From Mesostigma viride (Eukaryota > Streptophyta > Mesostigmatophyceae > Mesostigmatales > Mesostigmataceae), in NCBI GenBank assembly GCA_009746045.1, contig RPFO01000164.1, positions 850,712 to 914,711 of the forward strand: a stretch of 64,000 nt of DNA, in the 5' to 3' direction. Numbering within the stretch: position 1 is the stretch's first letter; the number at the start of each line of letters is the position of its first letter. Position numbers and translations under genes: made by a program. The notes beneath the pieces were generated by a model. It ran no database searches. It was not told the DNA's origin and saw only the letters and a program-made list of their open reading frames with translations. This document shows positions 11,391 through 23,200 of the stretch, in pieces.

Positions 11391-12170
11391 GTAGCTGGCC
11401 TTGGGCCTCGAGTACCTGGAAGCAGAGGCGGATCAATCCCTGTCATACTTTTTCATGCACACGTCAGAGGTTTTCCCTGCATGCATGTATAGAAATCGGT
11501 TCAATGCAGACGCGGGGGGCATTCGCCTCTCCGTTTGCACTTGTGTATGAAAACATGCAGGACAAGGCTGTGACTGTGAATTTCATGGGTCCACGATGTG
11601 ACGTCCACGTCAAACAAGCCTGCCTGCCACACACACAGAAGCGGGGAACAGGGGAAGGGGTGTTGTCACTCCCCACGGGACATGTGCTTGTTTTGGGGAC
11701 AGATGAATGTCGGCCCAGAGATCATCCAGATTAGGTAGGTGTAAGCAGACCCTGGCCCTGATGCTACTGACTCTTCTGGCCGGATCCTTGCGGATGGGCA
11801 CTCTTGAGACAGCTGAATAAACCTACGTGGCCTAAAGTTCTGACAGATATGCGTCTAACCTTGTCAAGTACTGGATGGCATGCCTGCATGGGGTTCCAGG
11901 ATTCTTCATCTCAATTAATTTACTCAACAAACTAACGGTTGTGCACATGAGTGAATGACTTTTAGGCCTGGGCCTGGCTGGCCACTTCACCGAACATGCA
12001 GACGAGGTGGAAACGTTAAATAGGCTAGCTAGCTAGGCGTTGCCAGCCAGGGCGCGTTTTGTCCTGCATGCGGCCGCGGCCTAGCTGCATGCATGCACGG
12101 CGGGGGGCGGCCGCAATTAAGTTGGACATCCATGCATTCAGATTCTATCATGTCCGATTGCTGCTGTGGC
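11391..12170. other. Region downstream of the methyltransferase
   Basis: Presumed 3' UTR and intergenic DNA. 'AATAAA' occurs at 11816-11821, about 430 bases after the stop, and could serve as a polyadenylation signal. No other gene or repeat was recognised up to the LINE debris that begins near 12175. Confidence 0.4.
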
Positions 12171-12174
12171 ATGC

Positions 12175-12320
12175 TTCTGGCCATAACTTCAATGCACAAG
12201 GCTACACATTTCCATATCACCATTCATATTCATCATCCTGAACGACTCGAACACGCGGACAAGATAACGGCAGGCTCGAGCTACCATGGTCCGGATTCTC
12301 CCGATTTATGGCCTGCGCTT
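12175..12320 (+). repeat. Module R, copy 2
   Basis: Nearly the same as 2185-2330, including 'CAGGCTCGAGCTACCATGG', followed by 'TAGATAGATGTTGTAGGTAG' and 'AGACCGGTAGGACTG', stretches also present in the LINE 3' UTR at 37360-37440. Confidence 0.65.
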
Positions 12321-12459
12321 TAGATAGATGTTGTAGGTAGCTGTTGTAGATGGATTAGACCGGTAGGACTGTATGATTCATTTGCAGATCGCGTTTTCCG
12401 CGGACCGGCACTGAACGCAAATGGTTTTCACCTTTTTGCGGCGTGCCAAATCGGAATAG

Positions 12460-12680
12460 ACCGGTAGGACTGCATGTTTGCACCCATCCATCCATCCCTC
12501 GGTGACTCCCCAACGGGAGCACGAGTCTAATCAATTAATGAATTAATGGCCTGCGCTGTGTTGTCTCCTTGATGAAGGAGAAAGGGGGTCTCTGCCCTTT
12601 CTTCCTGTTGTGCACATACAGGGATTAAAAGCACTCCGGTGCTCCGTGACTCCCAACGGGTAATTAATTAATGCATTCAG
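12460..12680 (+). repeat. Two LINE 3' termini in tandem
   Basis: First terminus: CCATCCATCC, then the hairpin 3' arm GGGAGCACGAG and an AATTAATGAATTAATGG tail near 12530. Second: 'GGTCTCTGCCC', 'GGGATTAAAAGCACTCC', the GTGCTCC arm at ~12639, then TAATTAATTAATG at ~12660. Two successive insertions of the same LINE family, both 5'-truncated. Confidence 0.6.
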
Positions 12681-13139
12681 ATCCATCATGGATCGGGACT
12701 AGCCAGGTATATATCGACATGCGCATGAGCACTAGCCAGGGCCGGAAGAAACCAGGGGTATGCCCGGGGGAACGCCAGCCTATAGCTCCGATTTGTCGAT
12801 CTGTGATTTGTGGGCAGATTCATTAATTACTCACTGTAAGATCGGTTGATATTAGTTAGTTTCGGCTACGTCCTCTAGGTTTGTACGTCACACTACAACC
12901 AGATTCCAGCCGTGGTCAACCTGCCTACTTCGGCGATACTAGAATATCGCGTAGGTCCGCGCGTAGTAAGTTCCTGCGCACTTAGGTCTAGTGGTGAGTC
13001 ATCTTCTATAGATTCAGCAATATCGGACATATTGCCAAATCAGAATATTGGCACCCCTCTTCAGTAAAGAGGTTTTGCGCAGTTGGGCTGTTTCGAAACG
13101 TTACGTGAGATGCCTTCGGATCAGGAGACTCACACAGCC

Positions 13140-13260
13140 GCGAAATCATGCCAAAGGTCCTATGTTCGATTACTTGCTGGTAGCTTCTAGGCTTTCTTAC
13201 TTTCTGTGTTCCGCGGAATCTCAGATTTGGGCAGCTAGCGTTTTCACGTTTGTTGCTTTC
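13140..13260 (+). repeat. SINE-like fragment with a box-B-like motif
   Basis: About 115 bp matching the reverse complement of 42770-42872, including 'CTTGCTGGTAGC', 'CTAGGCTTTCTTACTTTCTG', 'TTCCGCGGAATCTCA' and 'TAGCGTTTTCAC'. The stretch 'GGTCCTATGTTCGATTAC' (cleaner in the second copy) resembles a Pol III internal B box, as in tRNA-derived SINEs. I could not identify a box A at the right distance. Confidence 0.5.
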
Positions 13261-13360
13261 TGACGACACAATCGGTACGCGGCTCGTGATTCTCCAAACG
13301 GAGCTGGGCATGAGTAGATGGGTGGATGGATCGATGTAAGGATGGACGGACAGACGGACG

Positions 13361-13910
13361 GAGGGAGGGAGGGAGGGAGGGAGGGAGGGAGGGAGGGAGG
13401 GAGGGAGGGAGGGAGGGAGGGAGGGAGGGAGGGAGGGAGGGAGGGAGGAGGGAGGGAGGGAGGGAGGGAGGGAGGGAGGGAGGGAGGGAGGGAGGGAGGA
13501 GGGAGGGAGGGAGGGAGGGAGGAGGGAGGGAGGGAGGAGGGAGGGAGGGAGGGAGGGAGGGAGGGAGGAGGGAGGGAGGAGGGAGGGAGGGAGGGAGGGA
13601 GGAGGGAGGGAGGAGGGAGGGAGGGAGGGAGGGAGGGAGGGAGGGAGGGAGGGAGGGAGGGAGGGAGGGAGGGAGGGAGGGAGGGAGGGAGGGGGAGGGA
13701 GGGAGGGAGGGAGGAGGGAGGGAGGGGGAGGGAGGAGGGGAGGGAGGGAGGGAGGGAGGGAGGGAGGAGGGAGGGAGGGAGGGAGGGAGGGAGGGAGGAG
13801 GGAGGGAGGAGGGAGGGAGGGAGGGAGGGAGGGAGGGAGGGAGGGAGGGAGGGAGGGAGGGAGGGAGGGAGGGAGGGAGGGAGGGAGGGAGGGAGGGAGG
13901 GAGGGAGGGA
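13361..13910 (+). repeat. (GGGA)n microsatellite, ~550 bp
   Basis: Almost pure GGGA/GGAG tetranucleotide with scattered one-base contractions (GGAGGA) and expansions (GGGGGA). The long open frames on both strands (poly-GREG, poly-SLPP) are artefacts. It lies between the convergent methyltransferase and transporter genes, and every unit offers a G3 run, so quadruplex formation is likely. Confidence 0.95.
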
Positions 13911-14288
13911 ATGCACTGGATGCCTACATCCACATGAAACTTTGCAGAAATAAAAATGATTTAAGGTCGCTGTAGTATGCCCAGAATTTACTGCTTAGGA
14001 CATGACATGTCATTCCTTACTTTCAATGTCAGTCGGGCACTCACCCCCGATGTAAGCCAGTCTTCAACACTTGCTGCCACCTGTTCACCCAAACAAGTGC
14101 ACACCTCTTTTGCAAGGCTTAAACTACCACCCAACTACGCCAAATAACATAAGTCCTCCGTGAAAACATTAATCCAATGAAAAACATTAATCCAATGAAA
14201 AAAAATGAAGAGAATCGAGCCACACCCTATGCCCATATATGATCCAGAGCCACACCAAGTTCAAGTTACTGGGCAACGGCATGATGGA

Positions 14289-17200
14289 TTAACCTATCTG
14301 GAAAGTTGCACGCTGCGTGGGCGTGCCACGGTGCACGGGCACCCCTGCGGCATCCACGTCACTGGAAGTCGTCACCTTGGGCTCGATCACGACGTCCTTG
14401 GTGTCCAAGGGACCCTCCTCGTGGTCCCTGGAAAAGTGGCTCTGGCCCGGCTCCACCGCGTCTTGCCGCGGGGGCCCCATCTCGCCCGCCACCCCTGCCT
14501 CGATCAGGTACGGCCGGTACCAGCTCAGCACGGGGAAGGCCATCACCGCCAGCACGACGAGCCACCCGATGAAGATGGCCCAGAAGGGGTACCCTCCATA
14601 CAGGTGCGCAAACTGTCAAGAAAGGTAGGTTGTTACGCAAACAGAAAGGAGCATTGGAAAACAGGTAAGCTATGCGATATGACACGATGTCATCTGCGCA
14701 CAAATATAAATTTTTCAAGGACAAAGGCGATGGTATGCACACGCGGTCTGTGCATCTGCTCAGGCTTCCCGCAACCTAGGCGAGGTAGTAAAAACCCACC
14801 GTAGAAAGAATGTGAGCACTACTTGGGTGTAAAAAAAATGGAAGACAAAGTCCGCCATCACAGCACGCATGCATAATAATGCCATGCGCGCTCGAGGGGG
14901 CCTTGGCTTTACAGTACAGCAGTCGTAGCACTCTGCCACGGAGCAGAAGAGGGTGCGACCTAGCATCCAGCATCCAGTAGCTACATACTTGCCGCTACAT
15001 AATTGCTAACACAAAAACATGTTTGCTGACGCTTCTGCATAACTGCTAATGCTGCTGCATATTTGCCAACACTCCTGCACATTGCTAATGCTTCTGCATA
15101 TCTAAAGCTCCTATATATGTGCTGATGCTCCTGCATATGCGCTAATGCTGCTGCGTCGCGGGGAGCTGTGCCACCACATAGGCGCTCACCTCGTGGCCCA
15201 GGTTGTAGAGGAAGAGGATGGCGATGATGACTGGGTCGACATACTTGATAAGGATGATCCAGATGCGGGGCACGGGCTTGCCCGTGCTCATCAGGATCTG
15301 GTACGCGACACCCGACCGGCAGACCAGACGGGTAGGGAATCCAATAACATTATCAAGACGGAGGCGGCCAAATCGACAGACCAGACGGGCAGGGTATTCA
15401 ATGACGAAAGTCATGAGGACATCACGGGAGAGCATGGGTCAGAGAGGGGCATCAAGCAGGCAAGAACCAGGAAGGGTTTACCCAGCTAGGATGGCACTTA
15501 TCTCCAATTGTGAGGGAAAGGTCGCAGCTTCCACTGGCCGAGACAAGGATGCGTGAAGTTGGAAGTTACCCCATGATCAATAGCAGCTCTGCAATCGCAT
15601 GCTTCCACACGACAGATGGAAAAAGCGCGATACAGGAGGATGCGTGCACATGGATGAAAGCCCGAATATCACTTGCCACAACGCGTCTTGCTACTTTTCG
15701 AGTTGTGTTCTTGAATTCGACAGGGCACAGCAGCACCCACCGGTCCGTACCCTGGTCATGTTGCGTCATCAGGGTTCGTCTCAGCTTGCTCTGTAACATC
15801 CTAACTGTTTAGGGCTTAGGGCTCCCACCACCACCTCTGGTTTCCTACCTAATGTACCCTATCGTATGCCATGTACTATTTGTGGCAGGTCCGCAAGAGC
15901 AACCCTACTGTGAATCAAGGACCAGTCCCTGGAGAACCAACGGCCCTCATTTACTCCTTACTTCAGACACTTTTAAATGACTTCATGTTCGCCTTCCACG
16001 TCCACTAGCAGTTCATGTCCATTTCCAGCCCTCAATAAAAAGGAGCACGAACAAAAAATGGAAAATGTGAATAAAAGTCTTCTACTCCTGTCCACAATGG
16101 CACACGTACCTCCCCAGCGAGCTTATCCGCATCGTACGCCTGTTGATGACAAGGGGCACCCCCCAGCATTTGTCGTTGTTCGACCACCCACCAGGGGCCA
16201 AGGGCCGCCCCGCCGTTCCGCCCCAGCATATTACGGTGCAATGGACAAAGCGAGCAACACACACATCGCAGAAGGAATCCCCGTATCAAAGAGTCAGCGA
16301 GACGCCATGTCATCAAGGCAAGCGACAGAGTTGCTAAGGGTTCCATGTGTAGGGTTTCAAGGCAATGCCATGGCTAGAGAGATTGGGCCTATAAAGGTCC
16401 TTAGAGATCGGGCTGCTGGGAAGGAAATGATGATGTGGAGGACTGGAGTGCCTGGCGCCAGCAGTCTCGCACAGATCCAACTCACCCAAGCGCTTTGAGC
16501 GCGACGCCATGGCTGGATTCCGGGCACAAAGCCCGTGCAACCGTCCAAGTACAAACTGGCAAGTGTCCATCGAGAGTAGAAGGAAGGCAGCTACAACACA
16601 CGGCTGGCCCCGCCAGAGCGTTGGCCCGATACCCTTGTTGCGGCGACAAGCCTAAGAGGACCAGGCTAACATCGCCAGCACAAACAGCCATCGTCTGTGT
16701 ACATACTTGACCTCCTCACACGAGCTGGGGCAGAGAAACAAGAATACTTTTCGATCTTTTTTCTTGTCGTGAGTGTGTGGATGGATGCGGCATATGATCG
16801 TGGTGGCATGCACTCACAGTCTCTCACCTGCATGCCACGCCTTGGCTCGCCCATGACCCATCCCACCAGCATCCTCTGCCCATCCACTCGACTACCGGTG
16901 AGCCAGACAAAGAGCTGAATATGCCATTAGGCAACCTTGAATCACGACCAGCCCAGCCACTTACGGTAACAAGAGGGAGAGCCGGCCGCGCCACTCCCAA
17001 TATCCAACAAAAAAGCTGGCGTTGCCATGCATCCCATCCCACCAGCAGTACATTCCCGCCCCCCCCCCCCAACCCACTGTATATCTCAGTCATCCCGAAT
17101 AGGAGCGCGGAGATGCCAGTCTCTTATACTGACTGAGTGCCACTCCCAACAAACACAGCATGCGCCACCCACGCGACTCACCCATCCGACGAAGAGCACC

Positions 17201-20200
17201 TCCAGCAGGCCGAGCAGTATCAGGATGTAATCGGAGACATAGTGGTCCAGCAGGTCCAAATAGTACTCGCCCGCGCCCGTGGTCATGATGATGCCCCCCA
17301 GGAAACCGACCAGGCACACCAGCGCGGTCGACAGCTGCTTGTGGTCGTGACACCTGGCAGCACACCAGTGGAAGGGAGCACGTGGAGGTGTCGAGAGGGC
17401 AAGGTCAGCTGGGGGCAGGAATGGGCTTTTTGGACGACTACCCTACGTCAAAACTACCTGCGCACTCAAACTAGTCCACTTACTCTTCACCACATTTGAG
17501 AGCTTTTGCATGCTATGATGTGCCACGGGGGGGGATGTCATGGTTGGGTTAAGGTAGACGGGAGAAGGGGGGGCTGGGGGGTGAGTAACAACTAAACAAA
17601 GGCATGCTCAAGGTTTCCTCACAAAGTAGCCGTCAGGCGCCTCCAAGTCATCATGTCCCTCTTCCCACCCCACCCCCCTTCCCACAACTTTTGTACCTTC
17701 GTATGTTCCACCCCCACCCCAATCCCCACCCCTGGGCTATCGCAAGTAAGAAGCATCTGCCAGCCCGATCTTCTGGTGGCTGCTGCGTGGGGGATCAAAT
17801 AACCATTTATTCATGCACGTTAGCAGGTACACTTAAAACAAATGTACCCTCATCCCGCTGCAGGTGTCTGCTCAAAGCAAATGCTAAATTCGCTTTTAAC
17901 TTGCTCCAAGCAAATTCAAAGCAAACGGCGGCGTGATTCAATTAATGGAGGGTGTACCATATCCCAGCGCAGGTGCGCAACACACCCACCACTGTACGTG
18001 GTCATGGAGGCATGCCTCTCCCTGCCCCTTCCTCATTTGCGCATGTTCAAGGTATCACTCCGCCTCATGCACCCACCACTGCATGCATCTCGTATAGCCT
18101 TCCCTCTCCCCTTCCCTCTCCCCTTCCCTCTCCCCTTCCCTCTCCCCTTCCCTCTCCCCTTCCCTCTCCCCTTCCCTCTCCCCTTCCCTCTCCCCTTCCC
18201 TCTCCCCTTCCCTCTCCCCTTCCCTCTCCCCTTCCCTCTCCCCTTCCCTCTCCCCTTCTCTCTCCCCTTCCCTCTCCCCTTCCCTCTTCCCTTCCCTCTC
18301 CCCTTCCCTCTCCCCTTCCCTCTCCCCTTCCCTCTCCCCTTCCCTCTCCCCTTCCCTCTCCCCTTCCCTCTCCCCTTTTCTCCCTCATTCCCTCCAATTC
18401 AAGGCAGCACTCGCCCCCATGCACCCACCACTGCACACGGTCGTAGAGCACCGTGTTGACCGCCTCCACCATCGAGAAGGAGGAGTCGAGCGCGAGGATG
18501 AGCAACATGACGAAGAAGATGACAGAGAAGAAGGGCGCCCACGGCATGAGCGCGAGCGCCGAGGGGAAGGCGATGAAGGCGAGGCCGGGGCCGCTCTTGA
18601 CAACGTCACGCACCTCCACGCCCTCCTGTGGGACCGCCAGGTGGGGCGAGGCGGGGCCAGGTGGGGCGGGGTGAGGCCAGGCAGCTAGAGGCGTGCGAGG
18701 GACGGGGCATGCAAGGGGTGGGCCGCATGGCATGCATGGAACCATGGACCAGGGACATAACAAGCTCATGGGGGAACGCAAGACTGCATGTATCGAGGGG
18801 CTTGAGAACACGCTCGGTACCACGGGCAACATGAGTGCACGGTGGCAAGCGACTGTCATGCACTTGAGGACAGCCGCCGAGGAGCGCCGACAGCCAGCGA
18901 CTGCTCAGCAGAGGAACACGTGGCAAGCCCACATGACCGAGGCTGGCAGGCTCATAGAAATCAGCGCTCGCTCCCTCTCAGCGCTCGCTCTCGCCTCACC
19001 TTGGGTTCGCTATGACGTCGTCATCAGCCACATCAACCCGATTCCGTGCCGACATCGCGCAAGTGTCTCTCTGAACGGGGCTCCTGTGGCCCCTCGGAAA
19101 GAGAAGGTGCTCACATGACCCCTCGGAAAGAGAAGGTGCTCACAAGACCCCTCGGAAAGAGAAGGGGCTCACATGACCCCTCGGAAAGAGAAGGTGCTCA
19201 CAAGACCCCTCGGAAAGAGAAGGTGCTCACAAGACCCCTCGGAAAGAGAAGGTGCTCACAAGACCCCTTGGAAAGAGAAGGTGCTCACAAGACCCCTCGG
19301 AAAGAGAAGGTGCTCACAAGACCCCTCGGAAAGAGAAGGTGCTCACATGACCCCTCGGAAAGAGAAGGTGCTCACATGACCCCTCGGAAAGAGAAGGTGC
19401 TCACATGACCCCTCGGAAAGAGAAGGTGCTCACATGACCCCTCGGAAAGAGAAGGTGCTCACATGACCCCTCGGAAAGAGAAGGTGCTCACAAGACCCCT
19501 CGGAAAGAGAAGGTGCTCACATGACCCCTCGGAAAGAGAAGGTGCTCACATGACCCCTCGGAAAGAGAAGGTGCTCACAAGACCCCTCGGAAAGAGAAGG
19601 GGCTCACAAGACCCCTCGGAAAGAGAAGGTGCTCACATGACCCCTCGGAAAGAGAAGGTGCTCACATGACCCCTCGGAAAGAGAAGGTGCTCACATGACC
19701 CCTCGGAAAGAGAAGGTGCTCACAAGACCCCTCGGAAAGAGAAGGTGCTCACATGACCCCTCGGAAAGAGAAGGTGCTCACATGACCCCTCGGAAAGAGA
19801 AGGGGCTCACATGACCCCTCGGAAAGAGAAGGTGCTCACATGACCCCTCGGAAAGAGAAGGTGCTCACATGACCCCTCGGAAAGAGAAGGTGCTCACATG
19901 ACCCCTCGGAAAGAGAAGGTGCTCACAAGACCCCTCGGAAAGAGAAGGTGCTCACATGACCCCTCGGAAAGAGAAGGTGCTCACATGACCCCTCGGAAAG
20001 AGAAGGTGCTCACATGACCCCTCGGAAAGAGAAGGTGTTCACATGACCCCTCGGAAAGAGAAGGTGCTCACATGACCCCTCGGAAAGAGAAGGTGCTCAC
20101 ATGACCCCTCGGAAAGAGAAGGGGCTCACATGACCCCTCGGAAAGAGAAGGTGCTCACATGACCCCTCGGAAAGAGAAGGTGCTCACAAGACCCCTCGGA

Positions 20201-23200
20201 AAGAGAAGGTGCTCACAAGACCCCTCGGAAAGAGAAGGGGCTCACATGACCCCTCGGAAAGAGAAGGTGCTCACAAGACCCCTCGGAAAGAGAAGGTGCT
20301 CACATGACCCCTCGGAAAGCAGCATGGTAGCATCTAGACGTACTGCACTGTGGCTTCCCTAGCTACAGTGCTCTGGCCCCTTCTTCAATGGCCCGCGGTG
20401 CCATCGGGTGACCCACCTCGTGCGCCAGGTACCCCAGCACGGAGAAGACGACGAACCCGCCGAATATGGAGAAGGCCGAGTTGGATATTCCGATGATGGC
20501 CGAGTCCTTGACCACGTTGGTGTGCTTGCCGTTAAAGCTGCCATACGCGATCATGATGCCGGACTGGCAAGCAGAGTGGCCATACAGCGTGGGGAAACCC
20601 GCGTGTTGTCGAGAATCGCGAAAATGTGTGGTTGGGCACCACGAAGATGTGTGGTTGCGAGCCACGAAAGATTGTCGTGATCATGACCGGAGCGCAAAGG
20701 CAGATGCACACACGGCCGCACGTATAATGCGAAACAATTCAGAGTCGGGAAGCCGGGGGTGTGAAACACGCGGAACACGAGAACAGTGTTGATTAACAGG
20801 GGCGGGACGCCTAGGCGTTGTCCGGTCAAGTACGCTTGGTGCCCCATAACCCGCGTTAGCATGACAGCACCCCCCGCGTCGCATGCGGTGGTGGTGGGAG
20901 AAATGGCCTATCAACCAGGCCCATCAATGACGTAGCGGGCCAGAAATCAATGGCGTAGCGGGCAGCAGGGACGCACTTGGAATTGCGGAAACGTGCAAGG
21001 ACAACGTCTCGGACACGGACATCTAGCAGTGTGTTAATGGCCAGATAAATTCCAGATAGCCTGCCACATATGCGGGCTATCTAGTACCGCTGCTTAGACT
21101 AGTATCGCTGCTTATAGTAGTACCGCTGCTTAGAGTAGTACCGCTGCTTCGAATAGCGTTACACGAGACGCCCTCGAGCGTGCACGGACGTTGTTGGGGG
21201 AAGCTATTTCACCATCGACAGGGAAAACCCCAGAGCAAGTCTTAAATGCATCTTTCTAACCAAACTTAAGGCATGGACGAAGCCAGAGGATGCCACAACG
21301 AGCGGGCAGTGTGCACAGGAAAGCCAGCGTCATGCTACTTTCCCCGGCTGGCCATTATCATGTCCTGACCCGTCTCTCCCTTATCCTCCTCCCCCTACTC
21401 ACGGCCAGGCTCTTGATCACCGTCCCTTGTCACGCACCGCCAGGCTGAATGAGAAGGAGACGTTACTCATCGCCAGGCTGAATAAGACAGAGAAGTGACT
21501 GAGCGCCAGGCTGTCATTCATAGTCCACCACTCACCGCCAGGCTTTCCATCACAATCCCCTTCCACTCACCGCCAGGCTGAGCGAGAAGAAGATCTGACT
21601 CATCGCGTTGATCCACACTTGGCCGTTCCACAGGTCACCGAACTCGGGCTTGAGGTAGAACTTGAGACCCTGGCCCGCGCCGTCCAGGGTCATCCCCCGG
21701 AAGAAGAGGATTCCGATGATCAGGAAGGGCAGCTGCGCGGATGGCATCGCGGTTTCGGTTGGGGTTGGATCACCGAGTGTATGGCGGTGGGACAGGTGGC
21801 AGCAGGGCGCACGGAGCGCAGCAGCCGGGGGGCCCAACAGCAGGCATCAGGTCACTTCTCAGCTCGGCATAAAATGTCAAGGGGCATGTGATATATAGTG
21901 ACTATTGTTATACTACTAGTAGTGATGCTACCTAGACAGATATAAACTACATCTGTCTCTATATTAGTGTCTCTATATATGAGTTTCTAAACATGAGTTT
22001 CTATATATGTATGTTTCTATGTATGCGTGTCTCTATATATGTGTCTCTTGACATCTTGAGATATTGATATAGTGAGAGGCAAGAGAGACATTGCAGCTAG
22101 TTGAGCATAGGCGCCGGCGATGTACCATGGGATATGGTTGAGTAATGCCACGAGCTGCATGCGTTGTAGAAACGCGCACATCCCCTCCATAGACCCCACG
22201 TACGTATGCAGAGAGGTTCTGGTCATGCTGGATGCAAAACAGACGGAACTGCTGGCACATGAGATACATGCTGTGACACCATTCCTACTCTAAACATATT
22301 AAGTCGTCCCCAGACACCTGTGCTTGTACCTTGGAAGCATTCCATTCACGACTTGCATGGTCTGTCACCATGCCATCACCAGCCTGGCAAACAACGGCAG
22401 CAACCTACCCCCCCCTGTCTCTGCTTTCCATGGGTGGATAAGAGGGATGATCAACAGCAGGCACAGCCGCACATAGGCACCCAGGAGGGCATAAAGGTCG
22501 GCATGCCAATATCCTCATCCCAAAACAGACAAGGGCAGCCATAGCCAAGCGAACCGCCGTCCCCATGCGAACAGTCTGCGTTGCCCAGCTCAAACCGAAA
22601 AAGAGGAGAAATGAGGTCCATTCCCTACCTGCAGTGTGCTCATTTCAGCAGGTCCCATGGAGTCCACTACCCGCTGTGCGCCCCTTACCAGCCGTGCGCT
22701 CACTGAAGGAGAAAGGAGGTATGTCCCTTACCGGCAGTGAGATCATGGCCGCAGGACCCGTAGAGTCGACCCCCTTCCACACACAGAAGTAGACGAGCAC
22801 CCAGGTGATGACAAGTGCCCAGAACACCTGGCCCTGGATGCCGCCCAGGTTGCCGATGGAGCCGGAGCTGTTCAGGATCTGCCACGTGGCGCGCGGGGAG
22901 GAAGGCGTGGGTGGATACAACGGCGGTAGTGGGAATGCCATTTAAACGTGAAATGGGAGGATCCACCTCAACATGCCCATACTCGTCTGAGATGGCCATG
23001 GGTCTCGATCATCATGTCTGTGAAACTATTGCTATGTGGCCATACTTGTCTGAGATGGCCATGGGTGTCGATCATTATGTATGTGAAACTATCACTATGC
23101 AGAGAGGAGCCGCAGCCCAGCACCACGACAGCGGCAAGAGTTGCAGGAAATGGAAAGATACTTAACAACCCAAAAGGAGCCGCGAACACAAAAGCAGTCT

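Noticed and set aside
12980-13175. Possible tRNA gene (box-A-like TCTAGTGGTGAGTC and box-B-like TTCGATT)
   Set aside because: The boxes are ~180 bp apart and no cloverleaf could be folded by eye; kept as a SINE-like fragment instead.
13221-13953. 200+ residue frames of GREGGREG and SLPPSLPP
   Set aside because: Artefacts of the GGGA microsatellite.
16000-16500. 173-residue frame inside NSS intron 7
   Set aside because: No motifs, opposite strand to the gene, and no splice or start context of note.
19046-20362. Repeat array considered as CRISPR-like or as a repetitive protein
   Set aside because: The 29-bp units abut with no unique spacers, and a 29-bp unit shifts frame at each step. It sits inside an NSS intron.
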